Positions 34,869 through 43,299 of a DNA stretch of 64,000 nt are shown piece after piece (position 1 is the first letter of the stretch; the number at the start of each line of letters is the position of its first letter). The stretch comes from Aldehydirespirator sp965220485. GTDB taxonomy: Bacteria > Actinomycetota > Acidimicrobiia > Acidimicrobiales > Aldehydirespiratoraceae. The notes under the pieces are model-generated. The model was given only the letters and a program-made list of their open reading frames with translations, did not search any database and had not been told where the DNA came from. The DNA lies in the NCBI GenBank assembly GCA_965220485.1, contig OZ244832.1, positions 3,162,001 to 3,226,000 of the forward strand, read 5' to 3'. The position numbers and the translations under genes are program-made.

Positions 34869-35879
34869 TCAATGCAATCCAGGATCAAGACACCAATTGG
34901 TCACGGCATCGGCAAGGACCCGTGCGATACGAGGAGCCCGCAGTACGACGAGTGGTCCCGGGCCGATGCGGCACCAAACAGCAGGCATCCGAGTCTCGCG
35001 GAGAATCGGCAGTCGCATCGGTATCGCCGGAGCGCGTTCCGCGAGCAAGGGCGCGAGCGCGGTTGAGCAACGCTGTGCCAACGCTCGACCCCCAACCGAC
35101 TCGAACCCGCTCATGGCGAAATACGACACACCAAGGTTGTCAGCAGCCAGCGTCACGCCCAGGTAAATGTCGCCGTTCCACTGGTTCGAGGTCCGAGCCT
35201 GGTGGCTGAGGTCCGGCGTACTGAATGACAAGACATCAGCACCGGCGTGACGCAGGCGGCGAGCGACAGCTTGAGCGATGACGGGAAGTTCACCCGTGTC
35301 CCCTACCACGATCCGTCTGCCCTCCACCCGGTTCGACTGGTGGCGAAGCCGCTCGTGCTCGCGCACCTCGGCAATCGTGACCTCACCGGCAGTTCGCCTC
35401 GTCAACCGATCCAGCGCGTCAATCGTGGAACGCCCGACTACGCCGTCGTCAGGAAGACCGACATTCTGCTGGAACTGCTGAATCGCCCTCTGAGTTCGCG
35501 TCCCAAGAATGCCGTCGACCCAGTGTGGGTCGAAACCAAGCTGGCCGAGCCGCCGCTGGAGCTCCGCCACATCATCGCCACGCATCATCGGAGAGCGGTA
35601 ATAGAGGAGCCGATCACCGAGACGGTGGTCGGCCTCAACGAGGGCGTTCCATGACTGTGATCCGCAGACCCCGTCCACCACCAAGCCGCGATCGCTCTGA
35701 AAGCGGCACAGCGAAGCCTCGGTCTCGGTGCCGAATTCTTGAGAGTCTCCGTCGACGCTGTAGCCGATCAGGGCAAGCCTGCGCTGGATATCGCGAACGG
35801 CGTCGCCTGTGTCGCCGCGGCGAAGCGGTAGACCGTGGGGCTGCCTAGTCCCGTTCGGTCGTGGTGAGGGAGTCGGCAC
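34869..35879 (-). CDS. cwlM: CwlM-like protein: two peptidoglycan-binding domains plus degenerate amidase-3 domain
   Basis: 336 residues. Two PG_binding_1 repeats at about 18-75 (VRDIQRRLALIGYSVDG) and 95-155 (VAELQRRLGQLGFDPHWVDG), followed by a region from about 185 that resembles amidase-3 (RRIVVGDTGELPVIAQAVAR) but lacks the expected D-P-G-H and zinc-ligand residues. The order parB, cwlM-like, trxA, trxB is that of mycobacteria, where CwlM is a catalytically silent regulator of MurA and peptidoglycan synthesis. No N-terminal signal peptide is visible, consistent with a cytoplasmic role. Converges with parB. Confidence 0.78.
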   Translation of the reverse strand: MPTPSPRPNGTRQPHGLPLRRGDTGDAVRDIQRRLALIGYSVDGDSQEFGTETEASLCRFQSDRGLVVDGVCGSQSWNALVEADHRLGDRLLYYRSPMMRGDDVAELQRRLGQLGFDPHWVDGILGTRTQRAIQQFQQNVGLPDDGVVGRSTIDALDRLTRRTAGEVTIAEVREHERLRHQSNRVEGRRIVVGDTGELPVIAQAVARRLRHAGADVLSFSTPDLSHQARTSNQWNGDIYLGVTLAADNLGVSYFAMSGFESVGGRALAQRCSTALAPLLAERAPAIPMRLPILRETRMPAVWCRIGPGPLVVLRAPRIARVLADAVTNWCLDPGLH

Positions 35880-35903
35880 GCGAGCACGGCTCCCGGGTCG
35901 CGA

Positions 35904-36230
35904 CTAGAGATACTCCGCGAGGTCGCTCAGCAGGGCTGCCTTCGGCTTGGCCCCGACGACTCGCTTGGCTGGCTCGCCGTGGTTGAAGAGAATCATGGTC
36001 GGGATGCTCATGACTTGGAATCTGCGGGCGATGTCGGGAGCGTCATCCACGTTGAGCTTGGCCACCGTCAATTTGCCCGCTTGTTCCGAGGCGATCTCGT
36101 CCAGGATCGGCGCGATCAGCTTGCAGGGTCCACACCATTCGGCCCAGAAATCCACGAGGATCGGTGTAGAGGCGCTGCTGACCTCCTCGTCGAACGTTGT
36201 TGTACTAAGAGTAATGGTTGAACCGGCCAC
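35904..36230 (-). CDS. trxA: Thioredoxin
   Basis: 108 residues with the redox centre FWAEWCGPCKLIAPIL, the cis-Pro loop MSIPTMILF and normal length. Reduces disulfides and is itself reduced by TrxB, encoded next on the same strand. GTG start preceded by AAGGTAGG. Confidence 0.96.
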   Translation of the reverse strand: MAGSTITLSTTTFDEEVSSASTPILVDFWAEWCGPCKLIAPILDEIASEQAGKLTVAKLNVDDAPDIARRFQVMSIPTMILFNHGEPAKRVVGAKPKAALLSDLAEYL

Positions 36231-36340
36231 GATACCTACCTTGCGTCGTTCAGTCTGGATCGCCAGCCGCTGTGAAGCGGTCCTTGCGTGTCACCCTAGA
36301 GCAAGCGCGAATTAGTTGCGAGCGTCTCACGGCACGGCGT

Positions 36341-36448
36341 TGTGTCTCCCGCTCTTGTTCGCTGCGCTCACGGGCCGCTCGGGCCACGGCCTCGCTCAGC
36401 GCTTCACGAAGTCGCCTGATGACTCGCGCCTGTTCGCTCGGCCTCTTG
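36341..36448 (-). repeat. Dispersed stop-proximal repeat, copy g
   Basis: Complement copy: CTCTTGTTCGCTGCGCTCAC at about 36352 and the other block CGCTCGGCCTC at about 36436. It fills most of the trxA-trxB gap. Confidence 0.8.
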
Positions 36449-36455
36449 CTTGGAG

Positions 36456-36565
36456 GCGCGGCGACTCCGGGCCCTCAGGACCGCGCGGGCATAGCTGGCG
36501 CAGATCTGCACCTTGGGGTACTAGCAGGGACGCGGCGACTCCGGGCCCTTAGGACCGCGCGGGCA
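36456..36565. repeat. Duplicated trxB 3' end (36-bp direct repeat)
   Basis: 36456-36491 and 36530-36565 share 34 of 36 bases (GCGGCGACTCCGGGCCCT then AGGACCGCGCGGGCA). The right copy contains the trxB stop codon and last codons; the left copy is an orphan duplicate downstream of the gene. Confidence 0.8.
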
Positions 36566-37529
36566 GGCTCTCGAGATACCGCTCGGCTTCGATCGCAGCC
36601 ATACAGCCCGATCCGGCGGCTGTGACGGCTTGGCGGTAGTAGTCGTCCTGCACGTCCCCGCAGGCGAACACACCCTGCACCACGGTCCTTGTGGAGTTCG
36701 GCTCGGTGATGAGATATCCGTTCTCCTTCATCTCCAGTTGGCCCACAAAAAGGGCGGTGTTGGGCCGGTGGCCGATGGCAATGAAGCAGCCGGTCACGTC
36801 CAAGACCGATGCTTCGCCGGTCCGAATGTCGCGAATCTGCAGACCGGTGAGCGCGGACTCGCCGAGGTACTCCTCAACGACGCTGTTCCACATGAAGTCG
36901 ATGCGCTCGTTGTCGAAGGCGCGCTGTTGCATGATCTTGGATGCTCTGAGCGCGTCGCGGCGATGGATGACGGTGACCCGTGACGCGAATCGGGTGAGAA
37001 AGGTTGCCTCCTCCATGGCCGAGTCGCCCCCTCCGACCACCGCGATGTGCTGGTCGGAGAAGAAGAAACCATCGCAGGTGGCACAGGTCGAGAGCCCGTG
37101 GCCCACCATCTCTATTTCCCGGTCCAGGCCCAGCATTATTGACTGCGCACCGGTCGACACGATCACGGTCCAGGCTCTCAGCGTCGGCTCGGGAGCGTCC
37201 GGGTCCCCCGTCCATATGCCGTAGGGCTGGGTCGACAAGTCCACACGGGAGGCCCTCACCGTGTGGATCTGGGCCCCGAACCGGACCGCTTGTTCCCGGA
37301 ATCGCTGCATCAGCTCAGGACCCATCACGCCGTCGGGAAAGCCGGGATAGTTCTCCACGTCGGTTGTGAGCATGAGCTGGCCGCCGGGCTGGTCGCTCGT
37401 CGAGCTGGGTTCGCCCTCAAGAACTGCTGGGTGCAGATTGGCCCGGGCGGCATAGATCGCCGCGGTGAGTCCGGCTGGGCCGGATCCGATGATTGCCACT
37501 TCCACCTCGCGCTCCGCGTCGAAGCTCAT
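36549..37529 (-). CDS. trxB: Thioredoxin reductase
   Basis: 326 residues. FAD-binding AIIGSGPAGLTAAIYAARA, the redox motif CATCDGFFF, NADPH site VVGGGDSAMEEATFL and the second FAD motif GVFACGDVQD. Uses NADPH to reduce TrxA. Same strand as trxA but separated by repeats, so co-transcription is less certain. Confidence 0.96.
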   Translation of the reverse strand: MSFDAEREVEVAIIGSGPAGLTAAIYAARANLHPAVLEGEPSSTSDQPGGQLMLTTDVENYPGFPDGVMGPELMQRFREQAVRFGAQIHTVRASRVDLSTQPYGIWTGDPDAPEPTLRAWTVIVSTGAQSIMLGLDREIEMVGHGLSTCATCDGFFFSDQHIAVVGGGDSAMEEATFLTRFASRVTVIHRRDALRASKIMQQRAFDNERIDFMWNSVVEEYLGESALTGLQIRDIRTGEASVLDVTGCFIAIGHRPNTALFVGQLEMKENGYLITEPNSTRTVVQGVFACGDVQDDYYRQAVTAAGSGCMAAIEAERYLESLPARS

Positions 37530-37580
37530 GTCAGGCGGTACTCCTTCTACGATCGAGTCGGGTCAAGGACGGCCGCGGTC

Positions 37581-38012
37581 TCAGGCGACCGCAGCGAGCA
37601 CACCATAAAACACGACGCCCACGATGATGAACGCATCCACGATCATCGCGGCATAGACCGGCTTCGCCGACCCGGTCCGAGCCCGCCAAGCTCCGAATCC
37701 GATGATCGACACGAGCAGCCCGATGAAGCCGTGGGCTGCCCAGGTTGCCGAACCGACTCCTGCGCCAATCGGAAGGTAGGCGTCGGCCAAGCGCACAGCG
37801 ACGATGGTGAGCAGCACAACTATCGCGATGGCGGCGACCGCGGCTACCAGGCAATAGACCACAGCCCGAAGCACGAAAACGGCCCGGTCTGTGGTGTGGA
37901 CGCGCACCGCGTCCACGATCTCCACGATCTTGTCGGCGACAGTTGCCGGCCAGTCGTCGGATCCCAGGCTCCATGACGGCCGGTCGTGGCACGGAGGCTC
38001 GGAATCGGCCAT
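37581..38012 (-). CDS. Small integral membrane protein, three predicted helices
   Basis: 143 residues. Hydrophilic N-terminus (SDDWPATVADKIVEIVDAVR) then helices at about 50-72, 90-110 and 120-142. No motif recognised beyond a resemblance to holin-like or DUF membrane proteins common downstream of trxB/MviN regions in actinomycetes. Codon bias is like its neighbours, supporting a real gene. Function unknown. Confidence 0.7.
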   Translation of the reverse strand: MADSEPPCHDRPSWSLGSDDWPATVADKIVEIVDAVRVHTTDRAVFVLRAVVYCLVAAVAAIAIVVLLTIVAVRLADAYLPIGAGVGSATWAAHGFIGLLVSIIGFGAWRARTGSAKPVYAAMIVDAFIIVGVVFYGVLAAVA

Positions 38013-38049
38013 AGGGAATGCAGCCTACCGGCGCCCCGCCCGGCGGCTT

Positions 38050-38308
38050 AGCCTGAATCCACCGATGGACTCACCGTCTCTCACGAAATCTGCACGGGTT
38101 GTTGTCGTATATGACGCGTTTCTCTACAGATTTCGGTGCGTTCCTGGAGATGGGGCCTTTGACCGGGCTGCCGAATGTTGCTTCACAGCAAGTGCCTCCC
38201 CACATGGCCCGAACAGCTGACAACCTCAACAACATTCTCCCACGTCAGGAGGGCTTTCTGGTGGACACGCCAACCCCCGCCGCCTCACCGCGCCGGTGGA
38301 TTCAGGCT
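38050..38308. repeat. Segment bounded by 15-bp inverted repeats and holding palindromic element copy 2
   Basis: AGCCTGAATCCACCG at 38050-38064 is repeated in perfect inversion at 38294-38308. Between them lies copy 2 of the 48-bp element at 38086-38133 (AAATCTGCACGG ... CTCTACAGATTT). No gene is apparent in 38013-38344. The boundaries resemble a small non-autonomous insertion unit. Confidence 0.65.
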
Positions 38309-38310
38309 TA

Positions 38311-38337
38311 GAGGCCGAGCGGGTGGGCCGCTCGGCC
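38311..38337 (+). repeat. Dispersed stop-proximal repeat, first block only
   Basis: GAGGCCGAGCGGGTGGGCCG directly follows the right inverted repeat and precedes the anti-sigma stop codon. Confidence 0.6.
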
Positions 38338-38344
38338 GTCGTAT

Positions 38345-39412
38345 TCAGGGATCGTCGAGTGGGCCTAGTTTGTGGATCTCGATCTCGCAGCCGGGCGTGG
38401 CCGCGTAGGCGATGAGCCCGGTGCCGTCAGCGAGGCGGGCCAGTTGGGCGTCGATTGCGAGGGGATCCTCGGTGTCGACGGTGGCGACGAAGGACAGGAG
38501 CGTTTCGGCGCTTGACTCAAGCACATGCTCGTGAACTGCCGCCGAGCAGGACCCGGGATCCGTCATCGCATCGTCGGCGAGAGCGGCAGACAAGCGCGCC
38601 CCAACGCCGTCGAAGAGCGACTCAAGGTCCGCGAGCGTGCCCAAGTCCACGGCCTGTAGGGCTGAACCGTCGGCGGCGAGCCGCTCCTCCTCGGTCTCCC
38701 GCTCAGGTTCGGTAGTGTCCCCGGCGTCGGAGCTTGCCGTTGCCGCTGTGTGATCCACCATTTCCGCCGCGGGTGCTTCCATTGCTGATTCCGGCTCGGC
38801 CGTCTCCATGGTGGCCATCGCCTCTTCGGCCATCGCTTCCTCGGCCATCGCTTCCTCGGCCATCGCTTCCTCGGCCATCGCTTCCTCGGCCATCGCTTCC
38901 TCGGCCATCGCTTCCTCGGCCATCGCTTCCTCGGCCATCGCTTCCTCGGCCATCGCCATGTCGGCCTCGGCCGGCGCTGCCTCTGCAGCGGATGCGGTGC
39001 CTGACGTGTCGGCGTCGTCGACCGCTGCGGGAGCCCCTGCGGCCGTTTGGTCGGCGTCGTCGCCGCCCCTGCTGGCGATCAGACCAGCGCTAACCACCGC
39101 GGCGAGAACTACGGCCGCCGCAGCAACCGCGAGCAGCGTCTGCCGCGGGCGGTGGAGCGGGATGATCTTGGCCTCCCGGCGTTCGGCGGCCTCAGCGTCG
39201 GCCACCTCAAGAGCTGCACTGATCATCTGGTCGCGTCGCTCTGCGGACATCGGTGGGACCGGAGCCGCCATCGCGTCACGCACGGCCCGTAGCCGCTCGA
39301 CCCGGGCCAGCAGGGCATTGTCCCTCTCCACCTCGGCGATTTCGGCCGGAGTTGCTTCACCGTCGAGATATGCCGAGACCGGCTCGTCACTCTGCCGCGA
39401 TTCGTCATTCAT
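38345..39412 (-). CDS. Putative anti-sigma factor with acidic tandem-repeat linker
   Basis: 355 residues from the ATG at 39412, which overlaps the sigma-factor stop codon (ATGAATGA). N-terminus (SDEPVSAYLDGEATPAEIAE) resembles an anti-sigma helical domain but has no H-x3-C-x2-C zinc site. One membrane segment at about 95-120 (QTLLAVAAAAVVLAAVVSAG). Outside the membrane is a linker with nine tandem MAEEA units, encoded by a 15-base DNA repeat at about 38815-38955, followed by a conserved-looking C-terminal domain with two Cys. Likely holds the ECF sigma factor at the membrane until a signal arrives. Assignment rests mostly on gene order. Confidence 0.7.
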   Translation of the reverse strand: MNDESRQSDEPVSAYLDGEATPAEIAEVERDNALLARVERLRAVRDAMAAPVPPMSAERRDQMISAALEVADAEAAERREAKIIPLHRPRQTLLAVAAAAVVLAAVVSAGLIASRGGDDADQTAAGAPAAVDDADTSGTASAAEAAPAEADMAMAEEAMAEEAMAEEAMAEEAMAEEAMAEEAMAEEAMAEEAMAEEAMATMETAEPESAMEAPAAEMVDHTAATASSDAGDTTEPERETEEERLAADGSALQAVDLGTLADLESLFDGVGARLSAALADDAMTDPGSCSAAVHEHVLESSAETLLSFVATVDTEDPLAIDAQLARLADGTGLIAYAATPGCEIEIHKLGPLDDP

Positions 39413-40052
39413 GGCTGCTCGCTTCGTGGTTTCGGGGGTCCACGCGGTCGTCCCAGTCTCGGCTGCTTGCTTCATGGGTTCGACGTTCCCCGCCGTCGTG
39501 GTGGTTCCCGCCGTTGGCTCTGATCGCCTCTGCCAGCCGAGCCCGGCCCCGCGCGATCCGGGATCTAACGGTTCCTGGCGGGATCTGTAGGATCAACCCG
39601 ATCTCTGCGTAGTCGCAGCCAGCCACATCCCTCAGTACCACGGGCGCACGGAACTCCTCGGGCAACTGCGCTAACGCGACGTCGAGGTCGAGGCGCACAG
39701 CCACAGCGGCAGGATCGTCGGAGGTCGGCGCGCCAGCGCGGCGGTCGTCAGCCTCTGGCAGCATCGGAACCGGTCTCCGACTTCGCCGCCGAAGTTCGTC
39801 CAGAGCGGCGTTGGTTGCCACCCGGTGGGCCCAGGTCGAGAACTTGGCTTTGCCGTGGAAACGGGGGAGGCCCCTGACGATGGCTATGAGCGCTTCCTGA
39901 GTGGCGTCCTGACCGTCAGCGTCGTTGCCGGCGAGGCGCCGGCAGATGGCGTGGATCTGATCGTGGTGGCGCCGCAGCAGCTCCTCGAGCGCACGCCGGT
40001 CTCCGGCCTGCGCGGCCTTGGTGAGTCTTGCGTCGTCGAGGTCGTTGCGAAT
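39405..40052 (-). CDS. ECF-family RNA polymerase sigma factor
   Basis: About 215 residues if it starts at an ATT at 40052 with AGGGG seven bases upstream; no ATG, GTG or TTG occurs in frame between the degV stop and the conserved region, so either a rare start or a long overlap with degV is used. Region 2: LAGNDADGQDATQEALIAIV and FSTWAHRVATNAALDELRR; region 4: LPEEFRAPVVLRDVAGCDYA and IPPGTVRSRIARGRARL. Directs polymerase to a specific regulon. Overlaps the putative anti-sigma gene by eight bases. Confidence 0.85.
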   Translation of the reverse strand: MRNDLDDARLTKAAQAGDRRALEELLRRHHDQIHAICRRLAGNDADGQDATQEALIAIVRGLPRFHGKAKFSTWAHRVATNAALDELRRRSRRPVPMLPEADDRRAGAPTSDDPAAVAVRLDLDVALAQLPEEFRAPVVLRDVAGCDYAEIGLILQIPPGTVRSRIARGRARLAEAIRANGGNHHDGGERRTHEASSRDWDDRVDPRNHEASSHE

Positions 40053-40095
40053 CTTCGGACCCCTGGCTGTTCTGTCGTCTCGGGGCGGGGCCGAC

Positions 40096-40959
40096 CTATC
40101 CGGGCGACGTGGCCGCGACCGGAGCCTGATAGGCCATGCCCAGCACTCCTCGTCCGGCGTGGGTGCCCACGACCGGTCCGATCGTGCAGACCCGGATATC
40201 ACCTGGGTGCACTTCGGCGAGCATCTCGCAGAAGTTGCCGGCATCGCTAGCCTCGCCGTGCATGACCGTGAGATGCTCCACCGGTCCGGCTGCTCGCAAC
40301 GTGTCGCGCAGCCATCCGAGCGCCTTGCGGCGAGTGCGCTGCTTCGCGGCCTCGGCAACCTCGCCGCTGGAGATGTCGACTATGGGCTTTATCGACAGCA
40401 CCGAACCGAGCAGAGCTTGGGCGCTGCCGATGCGCCCGCCTTTGCGGAGATTCTCCAGGGTGTCGAGGGTGCCGAAGACGTGAGTGCGTTCAGAGGCGTC
40501 CGCCACGTAGGCCTCGATGGTGTCAGCGTCGGCGCCGTCGGCCGCCATGCGGGCCGCCTGCAAGACCAGCGTGCCCAGTCCGGCAGTGACCGACCTGCTG
40601 TCCAGGACCCTGATGTCGGCACCGTCGCCCGCGGTCCGCATGGCCTCGGCAGCCTGCACGGCGGACTGCATCGTGGCCGAGATGGCCGCGGACAGGTTGA
40701 TGCACACCACCGCCTCACAGCCGGCGTCCAGGCGCCGGCGAAAGGCCTGCTCGAAGCGGCCGGGGGGAGGTGCCGCGGTCTGCGGCAACTCCTCGGACGC
40801 AGCCATCCGGCGGTAGAAGTCGGCCACAGTGATCTGCTCGCGGTCGACGAACTCGTCGGTCCCGAAGCGGATGAAGAGAGGGACGATCTCCACGCTGAGC
40901 CCGGCGAGCTCGTTGTCGTGCAGGTCGCAGGAGCTGTCGGTGACGATGCCAACGGTCAT
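40096..40959 (-). CDS. DegV family fatty-acid-binding protein
   Basis: 287 residues from ATG 40959. DegV features: N-terminal VGIVTDSSCDLHDNE, VCINLSAAISATMQSA, and LENLRKGGRIGSAQALLGSV with IKPIV. Binds a fatty acid; in Gram-positives such proteins (FakB) present the chain to the kinase FakA. No fakA-like gene is in the window. A 71-bp tandem array lies directly upstream. Confidence 0.88.
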   Translation of the reverse strand: MTVGIVTDSSCDLHDNELAGLSVEIVPLFIRFGTDEFVDREQITVADFYRRMAASEELPQTAAPPPGRFEQAFRRRLDAGCEAVVCINLSAAISATMQSAVQAAEAMRTAGDGADIRVLDSRSVTAGLGTLVLQAARMAADGADADTIEAYVADASERTHVFGTLDTLENLRKGGRIGSAQALLGSVLSIKPIVDISSGEVAEAAKQRTRRKALGWLRDTLRAAGPVEHLTVMHGEASDAGNFCEMLAEVHPGDIRVCTIGPVVGTHAGRGVLGMAYQAPVAATSPG

Positions 40960-41059
40960 GTCAGGTCCTCGTGTTGTTGTCGGTGTTGAGTTCGCGCCAA
41001 CCCCCGCTTCGTTCCTTGGCGGTTCTGGCGTCGGAGCCGGGCGCAGCGACGGTAGCACC

Positions 41060-41520
41060 GGTCATGTCGGGTTGCGGTGCTGGACTGTCGGGCGTTGGGG
41101 CGTTGCTGCGTCAGCGGATCGGATGGATCCGGTCATGTCGGGTTGCGGTGCTGGACTGTCGGGCGTTGGGGCGTTGCTGCGTCAGTGGATCGGATGGATC
41201 CGGTCATGTCGGGTTGCGGTGCTGGACTGTCGGGCGTTGGGGCGTTGCTGCGTCAGTGGATCGGATGGATCCGGTCATGTCGGGTTGCGGTGCTGGACTG
41301 TCGGGCGTTGGGGCGTTGCTGCGTCAGTGGATCGGATGGATCCGGTCATGTCGGGTTGCGGTGCAGGACTGTCGGGCGTTGGGGCGTTGCTGCGTCAGTG
41401 GATCGGATGGATCCGGTCATGTTGGGTTGCGGTGCAGGATTGTTGGGTGTTGGGGCGTTTGTTGCGCTAGCGGATCGGATGGATCCGGTTATGTCAGGTT
41501 GCGGTGCAGGACTGCCAGGC
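41060..41520. repeat. 71-bp tandem array (six full units plus a partial)
   Basis: Units start (GGTCATGTCGGGTTGCGG) at 41060, 41131, 41202, 41273, 41344 and 41415, with a partial seventh at 41486. Each ends GGATCGGATGGATCC. Units nearest degV are almost identical; the last two are more varied. The partial unit overlaps the 3' end of the GNAT gene (stop at 41489), which looks like the source. 71 is not a multiple of three, so it is not a coding repeat. Confidence 0.97.
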
Positions 41521-42193
41521 GTTCTGCCTGCGTGCGAAAGCCGCAGCGGTGGTACAGGCCAAGGGCTCGCTCGTTGTCGGGCGGCGTGTTGACCAGCGCG
41601 GTGCGCGCCCCCCCGCGCCTCAGCCATACCAGCGCGTCCGACACCAGAAGGGTGCCCAGGCCCTGGCCCTGGCAATGGGCTGCCACTGCCAGCCGCTGCA
41701 GGTAGCCCTCCGACCCCGCTCGTCCGGTGATGCTGTAGGCCGTAACCTCCGGGCCGCGGTTCACTCGCCACCGGCTGAGCGGCGTGGCCCTACGGGCCTC
41801 GTGGAGACCTTCGGCGTCGAGGCGCCAGAAAAGGGGGAAGGCGCCGGCGTCGACCTGCAGAACGCCGTCCAGATCGCGTCGCCGGGCCTTCCTGGTGCGT
41901 CCGCGCGGGTCCATGAGCCTCGAGGAGGCTTCGAGGTCTCGGCTCAGAGCTGTGAGCTCGGAGCGAACACCGAAACCGTCGTTGATGAGCAGGTCGCGTG
42001 CAGGCGCTGCGACCGCGGCGGTGATGACAGCCCGGTACCCCTGATGTCGAAGGCGATCACGCAGGGAAGCGAGAACCGGGGGCGACAGGGTGGTGGCTGC
42101 GCTGATCGGTGCCAGATACGCGATGTCGTGGCTGCCGTGCCAGGCTCCAACACGAAATCGCGCCGAACCGATGTTCAATGAAGTGAGGGTCAC
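41489..42193 (-). CDS. GNAT family N-acetyltransferase
   Basis: 234 residues. C-terminal GNAT acetyl-CoA site LQRLAVAAHCQGQGLGTLLV (the Q/R-x-x-G-x-G/A loop) and the end region ALGLYHRCGFRTQAERLAV. The N-terminal 100 residues also look like a weak GNAT-like fold. Acceptor unknown. GTG start at 42193. Its last codons are part of the adjacent tandem array. Confidence 0.83.
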   Translation of the reverse strand: MTLTSLNIGSARFRVGAWHGSHDIAYLAPISAATTLSPPVLASLRDRLRHQGYRAVITAAVAAPARDLLINDGFGVRSELTALSRDLEASSRLMDPRGRTRKARRRDLDGVLQVDAGAFPLFWRLDAEGLHEARRATPLSRWRVNRGPEVTAYSITGRAGSEGYLQRLAVAAHCQGQGLGTLLVSDALVWLRRGGARTALVNTPPDNERALGLYHRCGFRTQAERLAVLHRNLT

Positions 42194-42309
42194 GAGCGCG
42201 TTCCGGTGGCACTGTCGGTGCCGGCTCGGCTAGTGACCGGCAGGTCGTACTGGCATGCGTCACCACGATAGGCGGCAAGCGGGCGGTGGGCAGGGGGTAC
42301 GATCCGGCC

Positions 42310-43299
42310 GTGCTCGTGATCACCGACGAACGCTTCCTCGATCATGACACCGGCTTCCGGCATCCCGAGAGGCCCGACCGCTTGAGGGCCGCGCTCGCCG
42401 GTGTGGCCGCGGTCGATGCCGAACTGCTCTCGGACCGCCGCACGCCCCGGCGAGCGGAACGGTCGGAGCTGGAGCTGGTGCACAGCTCGACGATGATCAA
42501 CCGGGTGGCCAGCATCGCCGAGCGCGGCGGGGGCCACCTGGACCCCGACACCCCGATGGGGGAGGCCAGCTTCGACGCCGCTGTGCTTGCCGCCGGGGCT
42601 GTGCTGTCGGCGGTCGAACAACTCGAGGGAGCGGCTTACTGCATCGTGCGGCCGCCGGGGCATCACGCCACCGGAGAGACATCGATGGGCTTCTGTCTGT
42701 TCAACTCGATCGCGGTGGCCGCGGCCTCGCTGGCTGCGGGCGGCCAGCGGGTCGCCATCGTCGATATCGACGCCCACCACGGCAACGGCACTCAGGACGT
42801 GTTCCTGCACCGCGATGACGTTCTTTATGCCTCGATCCACCAGTACCCGCTCTATCCCGGCACCGGAGCGCTCGACGAGCGAGGGACCGGCCCGGGCGAG
42901 GGGTTGACGATCAACGTGCCGCTACCGCCCGGTGCCACCGGCGACACGGCTCGAGCGGCGCTGGACGAAGCGATCATCCCGGCGGTCGAGCGCTTCGGCC
43001 CCGACTGGCTGCTGATTTCTGCGGGTTACGACGGGCACCGTGCTGACCCTCTCACTGGCTTGTGCTACTCCGCGTCGGACTACGGCGACTTTGTGCGACG
43101 ACTCATGCCCCTGTCGCCGCGGACGGTGGCGGTGCTTGAGGGGGGCTATGACCTCGAAGCCACGCGCGCTTCGTCGTACGCGGTGGCCGGAGCCCTGCTC
43201 GGACTCGATTTGCGACCCGACCCTGCCAGCGGCGCCGGCCCCGGCATGGAGGTCGTGAAGGCTGCGGCTCGCCTCGCGGCGAGCGACGACACGCAGTGA
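42310..43299 (+). CDS. Histone deacetylase-family amidohydrolase (AcuC/AphA-like)
   Basis: About 329 residues; GTG at 42310 chosen, one at 42286 is possible. HDAC fold with the catalytic set: HPERPDRLRA, IVRPPGHHATGETSMGFC, VAIVDIDAHHGNGTQDVF, LLISAGYDGHRADPLTGL and VLEGGYDLEA. Zinc-dependent removal of acetyl groups from protein lysine, acetylpolyamine or other amides. Its stop overlaps the next gene's start. Confidence 0.9.
   Translation: MLVITDERFLDHDTGFRHPERPDRLRAALAGVAAVDAELLSDRRTPRRAERSELELVHSSTMINRVASIAERGGGHLDPDTPMGEASFDAAVLAAGAVLSAVEQLEGAAYCIVRPPGHHATGETSMGFCLFNSIAVAAASLAAGGQRVAIVDIDAHHGNGTQDVFLHRDDVLYASIHQYPLYPGTGALDERGTGPGEGLTINVPLPPGATGDTARAALDEAIIPAVERFGPDWLLISAGYDGHRADPLTGLCYSASDYGDFVRRLMPLSPRTVAVLEGGYDLEATRASSYAVAGALLGLDLRPDPASGAGPGMEVVKAAARLAASDDTQ

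Noticed and set aside
41060..41520. CRISPR array
   Set aside because: The 71-bp units abut each other with no unique spacers and no cas genes are present.
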